From Paucibacter sp. KCTC 42545 (GTDB lineage Bacteria > Pseudomonadota > Gammaproteobacteria > Burkholderiales > Burkholderiaceae_C): 64,000 nt of DNA. Shown piece after piece: positions 27,068 to 34,696 of this stretch (within the stretch, counting starts at the first letter, position 1; each line of letters begins with the position of its first letter). The stretch spans positions 2,728,001 to 2,792,000 of the forward strand of contig NZ_CP013692.1 of the NCBI RefSeq assembly GCF_001477625.1, in the 5' to 3' direction. A program made the position numbers and the translations under genes. The notes beneath the pieces are model-generated. The model was given only the letters and a program-made list of their open reading frames with translations, was not told where the DNA came from and did no database searches.

Positions 27068-28369
27068 ATGACTGCTCCCGACACCCTTGCCGCCATTGCC
27101 GCTCGCCTAGCCGGCTATGACCCCAAAGCCTTGCGCGTGGAGGTAGCGCAAGACTTCATTGGGCAGCTGCTCAGCACACCAGCCGAACAAGGCGAGGTGC
27201 CCCTGCGCCAGGCCCTGGGCCGGGTCTTGAGCGCGGACGTGGTTTCGCCCTTGAACGTACCCGCGTTTGATAACTCAGCCATGGACGGCTTTGCCCTACG
27301 CGGCAGTGATTTGCAAACTGAAGGCCCGACCCGCTTGCGCGTGGCCGGCACCAGCTTGGCCGGCCAGGCCGGTGCTGGCGCGCTGCCGCCGGGCTGCTGC
27401 CAGCGCATCATGACCGGCGCGGTGATGCCGCCGGGCCTGGACACGGTGGTGCCGCAAGAGCTGGTGCAAATTGCAACCGAGGCCGAGGGTGAACACATCA
27501 GCATCCCGCCGGGAATGCTGCAGCCCGGCGACAACCGCCGCCTGGCCGGAGAGGACCTGGCGCGCGGCGCCATCGCCCTGCGCCAAGGGCGCAAGCTGCG
27601 CGCGGCCGACATCGGCCTGCTGGCCTCGCTGGGCTTGGCCCAGGTGCCAGTGTGGCGGCGCCTGCGGGTGGCGATTTTGTCCACCGGCAATGAGCTGGTT
27701 GAGCAGGGTCAGGTCTTGCCCCCGGGCGGCTTGTACGACAGCAACCGCCACACTTTGTGGGCCTTGCTGGAACAGCTGGGCGTGGAGGTGATCGACCTCG
27801 GCTTGGTGCGTGACGACCCGCAAGCCCTGCGCGCCGCCTTCAGCCGCGCCGCGCTGGAGGCCGATGCGGTCATCAGCTCCGGCGGCGTCAGCGTTGGCGA
27901 GGCGGATCACACCAAGGCCGTGATGGCCGAGCTGGGCGATGTGCTGTTCTGGCGCGTGGCCATGCGGCCTGGCCGGCCCCTGGCCATCGGCCGCATGCCA
28001 TCGGCCACAGGCCCGGGCACCTTGCTCTTCGGCCTGCCCGGCAACCCGGTGGCGGTAATGGTGACCTTCTATGCCTTTGTGCGCGAAGCACTGCTGCGTA
28101 TGAGCGGGGCCACGCCCGAGCCGCTGCTAAGCGTGCAAGCCATCAGTACCGAGGCCATGCGTAAAAAGCCCGGCCGCACCGAGTACCAGCGCGGCATCGT
28201 CAGCCGCAACGCAGCAGGCCAGTGGCAGGTGGCCATCACCGGCAACCAAGGTTCGGGCATTTTGTCCAGCATGTGCCAGGCCAATGCGCTGGTGGTGCTG
28301 GGCCATGAGCAGGCCGATGTGCAGGCCGGTGACTGGGTCACCGTGTGGCCGCTGGCGGCCCTGGCTTAA
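27068..28369 (+). CDS. moeA: Molybdopterin molybdenumtransferase MoeA (second copy)
   Basis: Full-length MoeA of 433 residues. Domains in order: SDAVSPLN-type N-terminal region with NSAMDGFAL, the MoCF-like catalytic domain (STGNELVEQGQ, SSGGVSVGEADH, LPGNPVAVMVTF) and the C-terminal beta domain. It is distinct from the truncated MoeA at the window start. It follows mobA and the GNAT gene on the same strand after 63 bases. Confidence 0.95.
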   Translation: MTAPDTLAAIAARLAGYDPKALRVEVAQDFIGQLLSTPAEQGEVPLRQALGRVLSADVVSPLNVPAFDNSAMDGFALRGSDLQTEGPTRLRVAGTSLAGQAGAGALPPGCCQRIMTGAVMPPGLDTVVPQELVQIATEAEGEHISIPPGMLQPGDNRRLAGEDLARGAIALRQGRKLRAADIGLLASLGLAQVPVWRRLRVAILSTGNELVEQGQVLPPGGLYDSNRHTLWALLEQLGVEVIDLGLVRDDPQALRAAFSRAALEADAVISSGGVSVGEADHTKAVMAELGDVLFWRVAMRPGRPLAIGRMPSATGPGTLLFGLPGNPVAVMVTFYAFVREALLRMSGATPEPLLSVQAISTEAMRKKPGRTEYQRGIVSRNAAGQWQVAITGNQGSGILSSMCQANALVVLGHEQADVQAGDWVTVWPLAALA

Positions 28370-28463
28370 GCCCACACCGGCGAGCCAGAGGTTTACACCC
28401 TTCCCCGCAGCGGCGGGTGTGTCTAGACTGGGGCTCCCCCTGCATCGCTACCGGGAGTTCCAG

Positions 28464-29747
28464 ATGGCCACCAGTCGCTTTCCCCACGCGCGCCGTGCTG
28501 CGCTTCGCTCGGCCTGTTGTGCCGCCCTGAGCCTGAGCCTCAGTCTGGCGAGCCTGACGAGCCTGGCAGCGGGTGGTGTTGCCAGCGCCAAGGGGGGCGG
28601 CAAAGCCCCGGCTTACAGCTACTTCGTCACCGGCACCGCCTACTTCACCGCCGGCAATCTGACCCCGCTGCGCCCCCTGCCCAACACGCTGCCCACCGCC
28701 GTCAAGCCTCTGGTGCTGATGGGCGGCGGACCGGATGTGGACAGCGCCTACCGCTGGATGATTGACAAGGCCGGCATCCGGCCCGGAACCGGCGGCCGCT
28801 TCGTCGTCATCCGCAGCACCGGCACCGACGCCTACGACCCCTATCTGCTTTACTCCGACGCCAGCAACGCCACCAACACCGCGGCGGTGGACGGCTTTGT
28901 GGGCGGCGCCTTTTTGGGCCTGACGGCCGCAGAGACCCTCATCATCCCCAGCCTGGCCGCGGCCAACGACGCTTTTGTCAACAAGGTGCTGAGCACCGCC
29001 AATGCCGTGTGGATCGCCGGTGGCGACCAAAGCAGCTACATCAACAATTGGAAGGGCAGCGCCTTGCAGGCCACGCTGCAGGGCTTGATTGCACGCGGCG
29101 TGCCGATCGGCGGCACCAGCGCCGGCGCCAATGTGCTGGGTGAGTTCATCTACTCGGCCCAAACCGGTTCGGTGACCTCGGCCCAAGCGCTGGGCAACCC
29201 CTTCAACAAATACATGAGCTTCGACCCGCAGCCCTTCAGCGCCAGCAGCTTTTTGGCGCCCACGGGCGGCGACCATATCCCCGCCCTCAGCAACACCTTT
29301 GTGGACCCCCACTTTGACGAACGTGACCGCATGGGTCGGCTCGTGAGCTTTATGTCGCGCAGCATTGCCAGCAGCGCCAGCTTTGGTTGCGCTGGGGGCG
29401 TGTTGGCGGCAGCCAATGCGCGCGGCATCGGGCTTGGGGTTGAAACCGCCCTGCTGGTGCAGGGTGAGGGCACAGCCAGCCAGCCATTCGTGGGTCAACG
29501 TGTCACCAATATCAGCACCACCACAGACAGCGCCGTCTACTTTGTGGCCCCGCAGACCAGCCCGGCCCTGTGCCAATCGGGCAAGCCGCTGACGGTGCAG
29601 AACATGCGGGTGAAAAAGCTGGCTGACTCCAACAGCCAGTTCAATCTGAGCAACTGGCAAGCACTGTCCGGCGCCACCAGCGATTACGACGTCAGCGCCA
29701 ATGCCGGCGTGCTGACTTCCTCCAAGCCAGGCGGCGGGCTCTACTAA
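28464..29747 (+). CDS. Exported cyanophycinase-like peptidase (S51 family)
   Basis: A 427-residue S51-type serine peptidase. The nucleophile is S219 in GGTSAGANVLGE, with the upstream IAGGDQSSYINNW loop found in cyanophycinases. An N-terminal signal-like stretch (SACCAALSLSLSLASLTSLAAG) suggests export, as in extracellular cyanophycinases that degrade multi-L-arginyl-poly-aspartate. The C-terminal 100 residues are an extension. The ATG at 28464 has GGGAG 6 bases upstream. No cyanophycin synthetase is near. The 3' end overlaps the convergent DUF502 gene by 4 bases. Confidence 0.85.
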   Translation: MATSRFPHARRAALRSACCAALSLSLSLASLTSLAAGGVASAKGGGKAPAYSYFVTGTAYFTAGNLTPLRPLPNTLPTAVKPLVLMGGGPDVDSAYRWMIDKAGIRPGTGGRFVVIRSTGTDAYDPYLLYSDASNATNTAAVDGFVGGAFLGLTAAETLIIPSLAAANDAFVNKVLSTANAVWIAGGDQSSYINNWKGSALQATLQGLIARGVPIGGTSAGANVLGEFIYSAQTGSVTSAQALGNPFNKYMSFDPQPFSASSFLAPTGGDHIPALSNTFVDPHFDERDRMGRLVSFMSRSIASSASFGCAGGVLAAANARGIGLGVETALLVQGEGTASQPFVGQRVTNISTTTDSAVYFVAPQTSPALCQSGKPLTVQNMRVKKLADSNSQFNLSNWQALSGATSDYDVSANAGVLTSSKPGGGLY

Positions 29748-30421
29748 ACCTTGCGCCCCAGCACCTCGGCGCTGGTGACCCCCAAGGAGACATACAAGCT
29801 GGTCAGCCCGTCCATGCCCACATCGGCCGGGGTGATCCAGCTATGCGGCAAGTAAAGCAAGCCGCCCCCCACCGGCACCGGCGCCGTCGGCACAATCACC
29901 GCCATATAAGCTTGGCCATTGATCTGCACCGGCTCGGGCGTGGACAGCAAGCCCAGCACCAACACGCCACCGCCTTCTTCCGCCGACTTGACGCCGCCGA
30001 AATGGCACCACACCGGCGTCATCGCGCCGACACCGTCCGCATCGCGCTTGCTCATCAAGGTCACCATGCGGGTCAGCAACTCGTAGACCGTGCTGATGAT
30101 GGGGATGCGCCGGATCAGGCTGTCCAGCATGGCCTTGAGCCGGCGCTGCAGTTGCGTCTCCACCATCAAACCCAGCAAGTACACCAAGACCAGCAGCAAG
30201 CCCACGCCCAGGGCATAAGCCAGCCCTTCGGACTCGGTGATGCGTAAACCCAAGCCCGCCAGCACACCGCCGACCGCACTGCCCGGCCCGAGATAGCGCA
30301 GCAGCAAGGACATCACCCAACTCAGCAGCACCAAAGTGGCCACCATCGGTAAGGCCGCCAGCGCGCCGGTGAGCAGGGTGCGCAGGACATGGGCTTGGGT
30401 GGACTTAACGAGTGGTTTCAT
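29744..30421 (-). CDS. DUF502 membrane protein
   Basis: A 225-residue inner-membrane protein with two clear transmembrane segments (about 14-42 and 64-88) and a C-terminal soluble domain containing IRRIPIISTVYELLTRMVTLMS and VIVPTAPVPVGGGLLYLP. These match the DUF502 family, whose role is unknown. Nothing in the neighbourhood suggests a function. Confidence 0.88.
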   Translation of the reverse strand: MKPLVKSTQAHVLRTLLTGALAALPMVATLVLLSWVMSLLLRYLGPGSAVGGVLAGLGLRITESEGLAYALGVGLLLVLVYLLGLMVETQLQRRLKAMLDSLIRRIPIISTVYELLTRMVTLMSKRDADGVGAMTPVWCHFGGVKSAEEGGGVLVLGLLSTPEPVQINGQAYMAVIVPTAPVPVGGGLLYLPHSWITPADVGMDGLTSLYVSLGVTSAEVLGRKV

Positions 30422-30585
30422 GGGTAAGCGATCGGGAACAAAGTCGGTGGCGGGGCCTTGGCAGGCCAGCGGAAAAGCTTGCTGACTGGCGCGATCAAGC
30501 GCCCGGCAATGCTAGCGCCTTGGCTGAAGCTGAGACCGACGCGTCGTCCAAGCAGCGCCCCCAGCGTCAGGACAGGACGCCAGGC

Positions 30586-31353
30586 TCAGCGCGCCTGCGG
30601 ACGCGCCACCAGCTCAAACTCCACCAGCAACTCGTCCGCCACCGCCAGCAGGCCGGCACCGACCGAAAACGGCGTCAGGCCGAAGTCGCTTTGGCGCAGC
30701 ACCAGCGCGCCGCGTGCGCTCAAACGCTGATCGTCAAGCTTGGCCTCCAGCGCCAGCCACTGGCTGCGGCTTTGGCCGTGCAGCTCGATCTCGACCTGAA
30801 CGGCCAACTTGGGTAACTCGCCCACAAGCTTCACCGCCCGCAGGCGAACCCAGGGGTATTGATCGGCCTGCAAGCCCGCTGCGCCCAGCATATTGCTGCG
30901 TGTCGCCGCCACCGCCGCGGGTGACAACTCGCTGGCCCAGCCGGGGCCGAGCCGGGCGCGCTGGGCCGGGGCATCGAGCTGCAGCTCATCAAGTCTGAGC
31001 AGCAACTCCATTTGCGTCTGCCCCAGCGCCGCCGGCGTGACCAAGGCCCAGCCCTGCAAAGCTGGCGCCTGCAAGACATGGTTATGCCCCAGAGCAGCCG
31101 CTCGGCCGGCGCGAAACACATGGACCGTCAAGGTCGACGCCTCGGCGTCCAGCTTGAACAACTGCGCCTGAGGACTAGCCTGCTGCAGCTTGGCAAAGCG
31201 CTCGGCCAAAAGACCGGATTCGTCTGCGCCTGCAGCCAAAGCAGCCGGCGCCGCGGCGCTGCCCACTGGCGTGCCGCAGCCCGTCAGCCCGACCATGGCA
31301 AGAAACATGGCCACAGCCAGGGCACGACGGGGGACAAGCGTAAGTGGCAGCAT
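30586..31353 (-). CDS. YceI-like lipoprotein
   Basis: A 255-residue predicted lipoprotein. The lipobox LTGC follows a hydrophobic stretch (ALAVAMFLAMVG). The mature part fits a YceI-type lipocalin-like fold: LDAEASTLTVHVFRAGRAAALGHNHVL near the start and LVLRQSDFGLTPFSVGAG near the end. Such proteins bind isoprenoid-like lipids; the ligand here is unknown. The ATG at 31351-31353 places the lipobox correctly; an upstream in-frame start does not. Confidence 0.8.
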   Translation of the reverse strand: MLPLTLVPRRALAVAMFLAMVGLTGCGTPVGSAAAPAALAAGADESGLLAERFAKLQQASPQAQLFKLDAEASTLTVHVFRAGRAAALGHNHVLQAPALQGWALVTPAALGQTQMELLLRLDELQLDAPAQRARLGPGWASELSPAAVAATRSNMLGAAGLQADQYPWVRLRAVKLVGELPKLAVQVEIELHGQSRSQWLALEAKLDDQRLSARGALVLRQSDFGLTPFSVGAGLLAVADELLVEFELVARPQAR

Positions 31354-31458
31354 GAAGTTGACGATGATGGAATGGCGCGGAAATGTGTCCCGATTCTGAC
31401 AGTGCAAAGTCAGTGGCTTGGACTAGCATGCAGTATTGACATTTATCGGGACATTGCC

Positions 31459-32004
31459 ATGACCCCTTCCACTTTTCGCTCCGCGCTGGACCTGATGGCG
31501 CAGTACGCCGCCTACCACCGCGACCGCCGCAATATCGCCACCCATTTCGTGGGCATCCCGCTGATCGTGTTCGCCATCGCCGTGCTGCTGTCGCGTCCCG
31601 CCGTGGATGTCATGGGCCTGAGTCTGACGCCGATTTCGGTGATCTGGCTGATCAGCACCGTCTGGTATCTGACCCGCGGCAATGTGGCGCTGGGTCTGGC
31701 CGTTAGTGCGGTCAACGGCCTCTTGTGCGTGCTGGCCGAGCCCTTGGCGGCCGAAAGCACCAGCAGCTGGCTGGCCTGGGGCGTGGGCAGCTTTGTGCTG
31801 GGCTGGCTGATCCAGTTCCTGGGCCATTACTACGAGGGCAAAAAGCCTGCCTTCGTGGACGACTTGATCGGCCTGGCCGTCGGGCCGATGTTCGTCGTGG
31901 CCGAAGCCATGTTCGCGCTGGGCTGGGGCCGCGAGATGCTGGCCGAGATTGAACGCCGCGTTGGCCCCACCCATTTCCGTGACCTGACCCGCCCGCTGGC
32001 TTGA
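31459..32004 (+). CDS. Mpo1-like (DUF962/YGL010w) membrane protein
   Basis: A 181-residue membrane protein with the conserved histidine motifs of the Mpo1 family: YHRDRRNIATHFVGIPLIVF near the N-terminus and QFLGHYYEGKKPAFVDD in the second half. Yeast Mpo1 is an iron-dependent dioxygenase that alpha-oxidises 2-hydroxy fatty acids; bacterial members may do the same. About four hydrophobic segments are visible. It overlaps the frame of the next gene's extended start. Confidence 0.87.
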   Translation: MTPSTFRSALDLMAQYAAYHRDRRNIATHFVGIPLIVFAIAVLLSRPAVDVMGLSLTPISVIWLISTVWYLTRGNVALGLAVSAVNGLLCVLAEPLAAESTSSWLAWGVGSFVLGWLIQFLGHYYEGKKPAFVDDLIGLAVGPMFVVAEAMFALGWGREMLAEIERRVGPTHFRDLTRPLA

Positions 32005-32021
32005 CGATCAAGCCCGCGCCG

Positions 32022-33044
32022 ATGCAAGTGCTGGTGATGGGCGCCGGCAGCATCGGCTGCTATCTGGGCGGCTTGGCTCCCGCGGCCGGTCTGGAGGTGC
32101 ATTTCGTCGGCCGCCCACGGGTGCTGGAGAGCCTGCGTCGTCATGGCCTGGTCTGCAGCGATCTGACTGGCCGCCAGCACACCACCCCTGCCACCAAGCT
32201 GCAACTCCATGAGCGCGTTCCCGCCGGCCTGCAGCCTGCCGTCAGCCTGCTGTGCGTCAAAAGCGCAGCCACTGCCGAGGCGGCCCGCGAGTTGCAGGCT
32301 GCCCTGCCAGCAGGCAGCCTGCTGCTGTCCATGCAAAACGGCATCAGCAATGCCAGCGCGGCCCAGGCCGCAGCGCCGGAGTTGCAGGTCCGCGCCGGCA
32401 TGGTGCCCTTCAATGTGGCCGAGTTGGCGCCGGGTCATTTCCACCGCGGCAGCAGCGGCGCGCTGATGGTGCAAGGCCATGCCGCAGCGGATGCCGCGCT
32501 GCGCACTTTGCAGAGCGCCTTCGCGCACAGCGGCATCGAGCTGCAGCTGATAGCCTCCGCCGAGGCGATGCGGGCGGTGCAATGGGGCAAGCTGCTGCTC
32601 AACCTCAACAATCCCGTCAATGCTTTGTCCGGCCTGCCGCTGCGCGAGCAACTGCAGCAACGCGGCTACCGCCGCTGCCTGGCTGCGCTGCAGGCCGAAG
32701 CGCTGGATGTGCTGGCCGCCGCCGGCCAGCCCGTGCGGGCGATGACACCGCTGCCACCGCGCCGCCTGCTCAGCGTGCTGCGCCTGCCCACCCCGCTGTT
32801 CAAGCTGGTGGCCGCGCGCATGCTCAAGATCGATGCCAAGGCCCGCTCTAGCATGGCCGATGACCTGGCCTTGGGGCGACGCACCGAGATCGATGCCTTG
32901 TGCGGCGAAGTGTTGGCACTGGCCCGTAGCGCCGGTGTGTCAGCGCCGCTGAATGAGCAAATGCTGCGCTTGATGCACGATTGGCCAGCGCGCGGACGCC
33001 CCTATGGCCCGGATGAATTGCTGGCAGCCCTGGGGCTGAGCTGA
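32022..33044 (+). CDS. 2-dehydropantoate 2-reductase-like protein
   Basis: A 340-residue ketopantoate reductase family protein: Rossmann motif VMGAGSIGCYLGG at the N-terminus, KSAATAEAARELQAAL and QNGISNA in the cofactor domain, and a helical ApbA C-terminal domain with KLLLNLNNPVNALSG. It may make pantoate for coenzyme A, but family paralogues are common and the substrate is unproven. The ATG at 32022 starts directly at the Rossmann fold; a TTG at 32001 would overlap the previous gene. Confidence 0.85.
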   Translation: MQVLVMGAGSIGCYLGGLAPAAGLEVHFVGRPRVLESLRRHGLVCSDLTGRQHTTPATKLQLHERVPAGLQPAVSLLCVKSAATAEAARELQAALPAGSLLLSMQNGISNASAAQAAAPELQVRAGMVPFNVAELAPGHFHRGSSGALMVQGHAAADAALRTLQSAFAHSGIELQLIASAEAMRAVQWGKLLLNLNNPVNALSGLPLREQLQQRGYRRCLAALQAEALDVLAAAGQPVRAMTPLPPRRLLSVLRLPTPLFKLVAARMLKIDAKARSSMADDLALGRRTEIDALCGEVLALARSAGVSAPLNEQMLRLMHDWPARGRPYGPDELLAALGLS

Positions 33045-33067
33045 CTGACCTGCCCGCAAGCCTGCCG

Positions 33068-33646
33068 TCAAATCCAATCCTGCAAGGCCTGCTCCACCCC
33101 ACCCTTGCGCGAAGGGCCGCTGGCACGCTTGGCCGGCGTGCCCAGCGCGATCCAGCCCAGCAAGATTTCACCCGGCGCGCAAAACGCCGCCGTGATGCCG
33201 GGGTCGCGCACCTTGGCGCCGGACAGCATCTTGCCGCCATAACCCAGGCAATGCGCGGCATTGAGGAAGTTGCTCAACGCGCCGCCCACGCAAGCCCATT
33301 GCTCATGCGCGGGCACCTGCGGGTGGCCCAGATCGATGCGGGCCACCACAGCCACGGTCAGAGGAGGCCGCAACGCCCGCTCGGCATCCATGGCCGCGCC
33401 CGCCTCATCCTTGCCAGCCGCCCGAGCGGCTGCGGCAAACAAGTCAGCCATGCGCTGCCGGGCCTCGCCCGCCACGCGCTTGAAGCGAAAAGGCAGCAAC
33501 TCGCCATGGTCTGGCGCACGCAAGGCGGCCGCCACCATCAGCGCCAATTCTTCGTTCGAGGGGCCGGGTTCCAGCAAATGCTTAGGCCCGACGGAGTAGC
33601 GGCCCAACAGGGTTTGCAAAGCGTCGTGATTGGGGCTGGTAGGCAT
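33068..33646 (-). CDS. Nitroreductase family protein (YdjA-like)
   Basis: A 192-residue FMN-dependent nitroreductase-like protein of the short YdjA class. RYSVGPKHLLEPGPSNEELALMVAAALRAPDHG is the FMN-binding start, followed by ALSNFLNAAHCLGYGGKMLSG. The physiological substrate is unknown. It is the last gene of the tight GcvH-like/DsrE-like/nitroreductase run downstream of selC; its ATG is 3 bases after the DsrE-like stop. Confidence 0.88.
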   Translation of the reverse strand: MPTSPNHDALQTLLGRYSVGPKHLLEPGPSNEELALMVAAALRAPDHGELLPFRFKRVAGEARQRMADLFAAAARAAGKDEAGAAMDAERALRPPLTVAVVARIDLGHPQVPAHEQWACVGGALSNFLNAAHCLGYGGKMLSGAKVRDPGITAAFCAPGEILLGWIALGTPAKRASGPSRKGGVEQALQDWI

Positions 33647-33649
33647 GAC

Positions 33650-34024
33650 TCAGAACACCAGGCTGCGCCAGGCCGGATCGGCCACGCGGGACATGAACTG
33701 CACAGCGCCGCCATGGCCGCTGCACTCGGGAATCAGCTCGCTGCGCTGCAGGCCTTGCGCATGCAGGGCATCCGTACAAGCAAACAGTTTGGCGCCATGG
33801 GCCAGCGCTTCTTGCATGGCTTGGTAGACAGTCTTGTCATGTAGCGCCGAGGCCCGCAAACCCGCCGCCACGCCGGGCTTGAGCAGGAGCACTGAGCGGG
33901 CGGTGAAATAAATCTCCACCTGCAAATCCATGGCCGCTGCGGCCGCGGCGTGGAAAAAGGGCGTGACCAGACGATGCGGCGCCTCGGGCTCGGCCGCCCA
34001 CAGCAGCAAAGCAATGCCCGTCAC
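33650..34024 (-). CDS. DsrE/DsrF-like family protein
   Basis: A 124-residue DsrE-fold protein (TGIALLLWAAEPEAPHRLVTPFFHAAAAAAMDL, then ALAHGAKLFACTDALHAQGL). The cysteine in LFACTDAL sits where DsrE and TusD proteins carry their sulfur-transfer cysteine. I prefer the GTG at 34022-34024, which overlaps the upstream stop as GTGA. An ATG at 34078 has a GGAG site and would add 18 low-complexity residues within a 58-base overlap. Sulfur relay is a family-based inference. Confidence 0.75.
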   Translation of the reverse strand: MTGIALLLWAAEPEAPHRLVTPFFHAAAAAAMDLQVEIYFTARSVLLLKPGVAAGLRASALHDKTVYQAMQEALAHGAKLFACTDALHAQGLQRSELIPECSGHGGAVQFMSRVADPAWRSLVF

Positions 34025-34485
34025 GCTTGGGGCGTATGTGGTGTTTGTGGCGTTTGTGGCTTCAGCTGATTCAGCCATGCATAGTTCTCCATCGGCGCGC
34101 GCGCCGCTTCACCGCTGTGCAGCAGCGCCTGTTCCTCTGCCAAGCGGCTGGGCGCCAGGTCCAGCAGCCAGCCTTCACCGTAGGGGTCGCGCCAGACCAG
34201 TTCTGGGCATTCTTCCAGCGCGGTATTGACCCGCAAGACCTGACCCGATAGCGGCGTTTTCACCGACACGATGGACTTGGCCAATTCCACCACCGCCATC
34301 GCCCGCCCCTGCTCCAACTGGGTGCCCACCGACTTGGGCCGGCACATATAAATCTCACCCGAGGCCTTCAAGCCCATGGCCGTGATGCCCAGCCGGGCCG
34401 AACCATCAGGCTGCAAGCGAGCCCAGGTCTGGTGCTCCACCAGATAGAGCAAGTCGTCGGGGAGCAGGATGCCTTGGATCAGCAT
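34021..34485 (-). CDS. GcvH-like lipoyl-carrier protein
   Basis: A 154-residue protein of the glycine cleavage H family. The lipoyl lysine site is present: K70 in VVELAKSIVSVKTPLSGQV (E-x-x-K as in GcvH). It has a C-terminal tail with repeated TPQ units. No gcvT or gcvP gene is near, so a role in the glycine cleavage complex is doubtful. Stand-alone GcvH-like proteins elsewhere act as lipoate-binding proteins in sulfur metabolism, and the coupled DsrE-like gene would suit that. It starts 85 bases beyond the selC 3' end. Confidence 0.85.
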   Translation of the reverse strand: MLIQGILLPDDLLYLVEHQTWARLQPDGSARLGITAMGLKASGEIYMCRPKSVGTQLEQGRAMAVVELAKSIVSVKTPLSGQVLRVNTALEECPELVWRDPYGEGWLLDLAPSRLAEEQALLHSGEAARAPMENYAWLNQLKPQTPQTPHTPQA

Positions 34486-34521
34486 GGGGTCTGGGCGCGG
34501 TGAGGAGATGACAACAATACG

Positions 34522-34541
34522 CCGATGTCTACCAACATCGG
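34522..34541 (-). terminator. Hairpin between selC and the GcvH-like gene
   Basis: CCGATGT/ACATCGG with a six-base loop, 28 bases beyond the tRNA-Sec end. Only a weak T-rich tail follows on the minus strand, so it is a candidate for partial termination. Confidence 0.4.
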
Positions 34542-34569
34542 ATGATCCCAAGATGGGGCGAGGATGGCG

Positions 34570-34665
34570 TGGCGGAGGGGAATGGGAGTCGAACCCACCC
34601 GGCGGCGCGTGGCACCACCCACCGGGTTTGAAGCCCGGCCGATCCACCAGGATCGTTTCCCCTCC
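34570..34665 (-). tRNA. selC: Selenocysteine tRNA (anticodon UCA)
   Basis: A 96-nt tRNA with encoded CCA. The acceptor stem is the 8-bp type of bacterial tRNA-Sec (GGAGGGGA at 34658-34665 pairs with TCCCCTCC), followed by discriminator G and CCA. The anticodon stem is CCGGG/CCCGG with loop CTTCAAA, giving anticodon TCA (plus-strand 34629-34631). There is a long variable arm and a T arm with TTCGACT. It lies 31 bases downstream of selB on the same strand. Confidence 0.97.
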
Positions 34666-34696
34666 TTTGTCCTGCCCACAAAAGCACAGGTCCTCT

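Noticed and set aside
34486..34647. Extended reading of the GcvH-like gene through selC
   Set aside because: The extra codons fall in the tRNA gene and hairpin, and H-protein similarity starts at the ATG at 34485.
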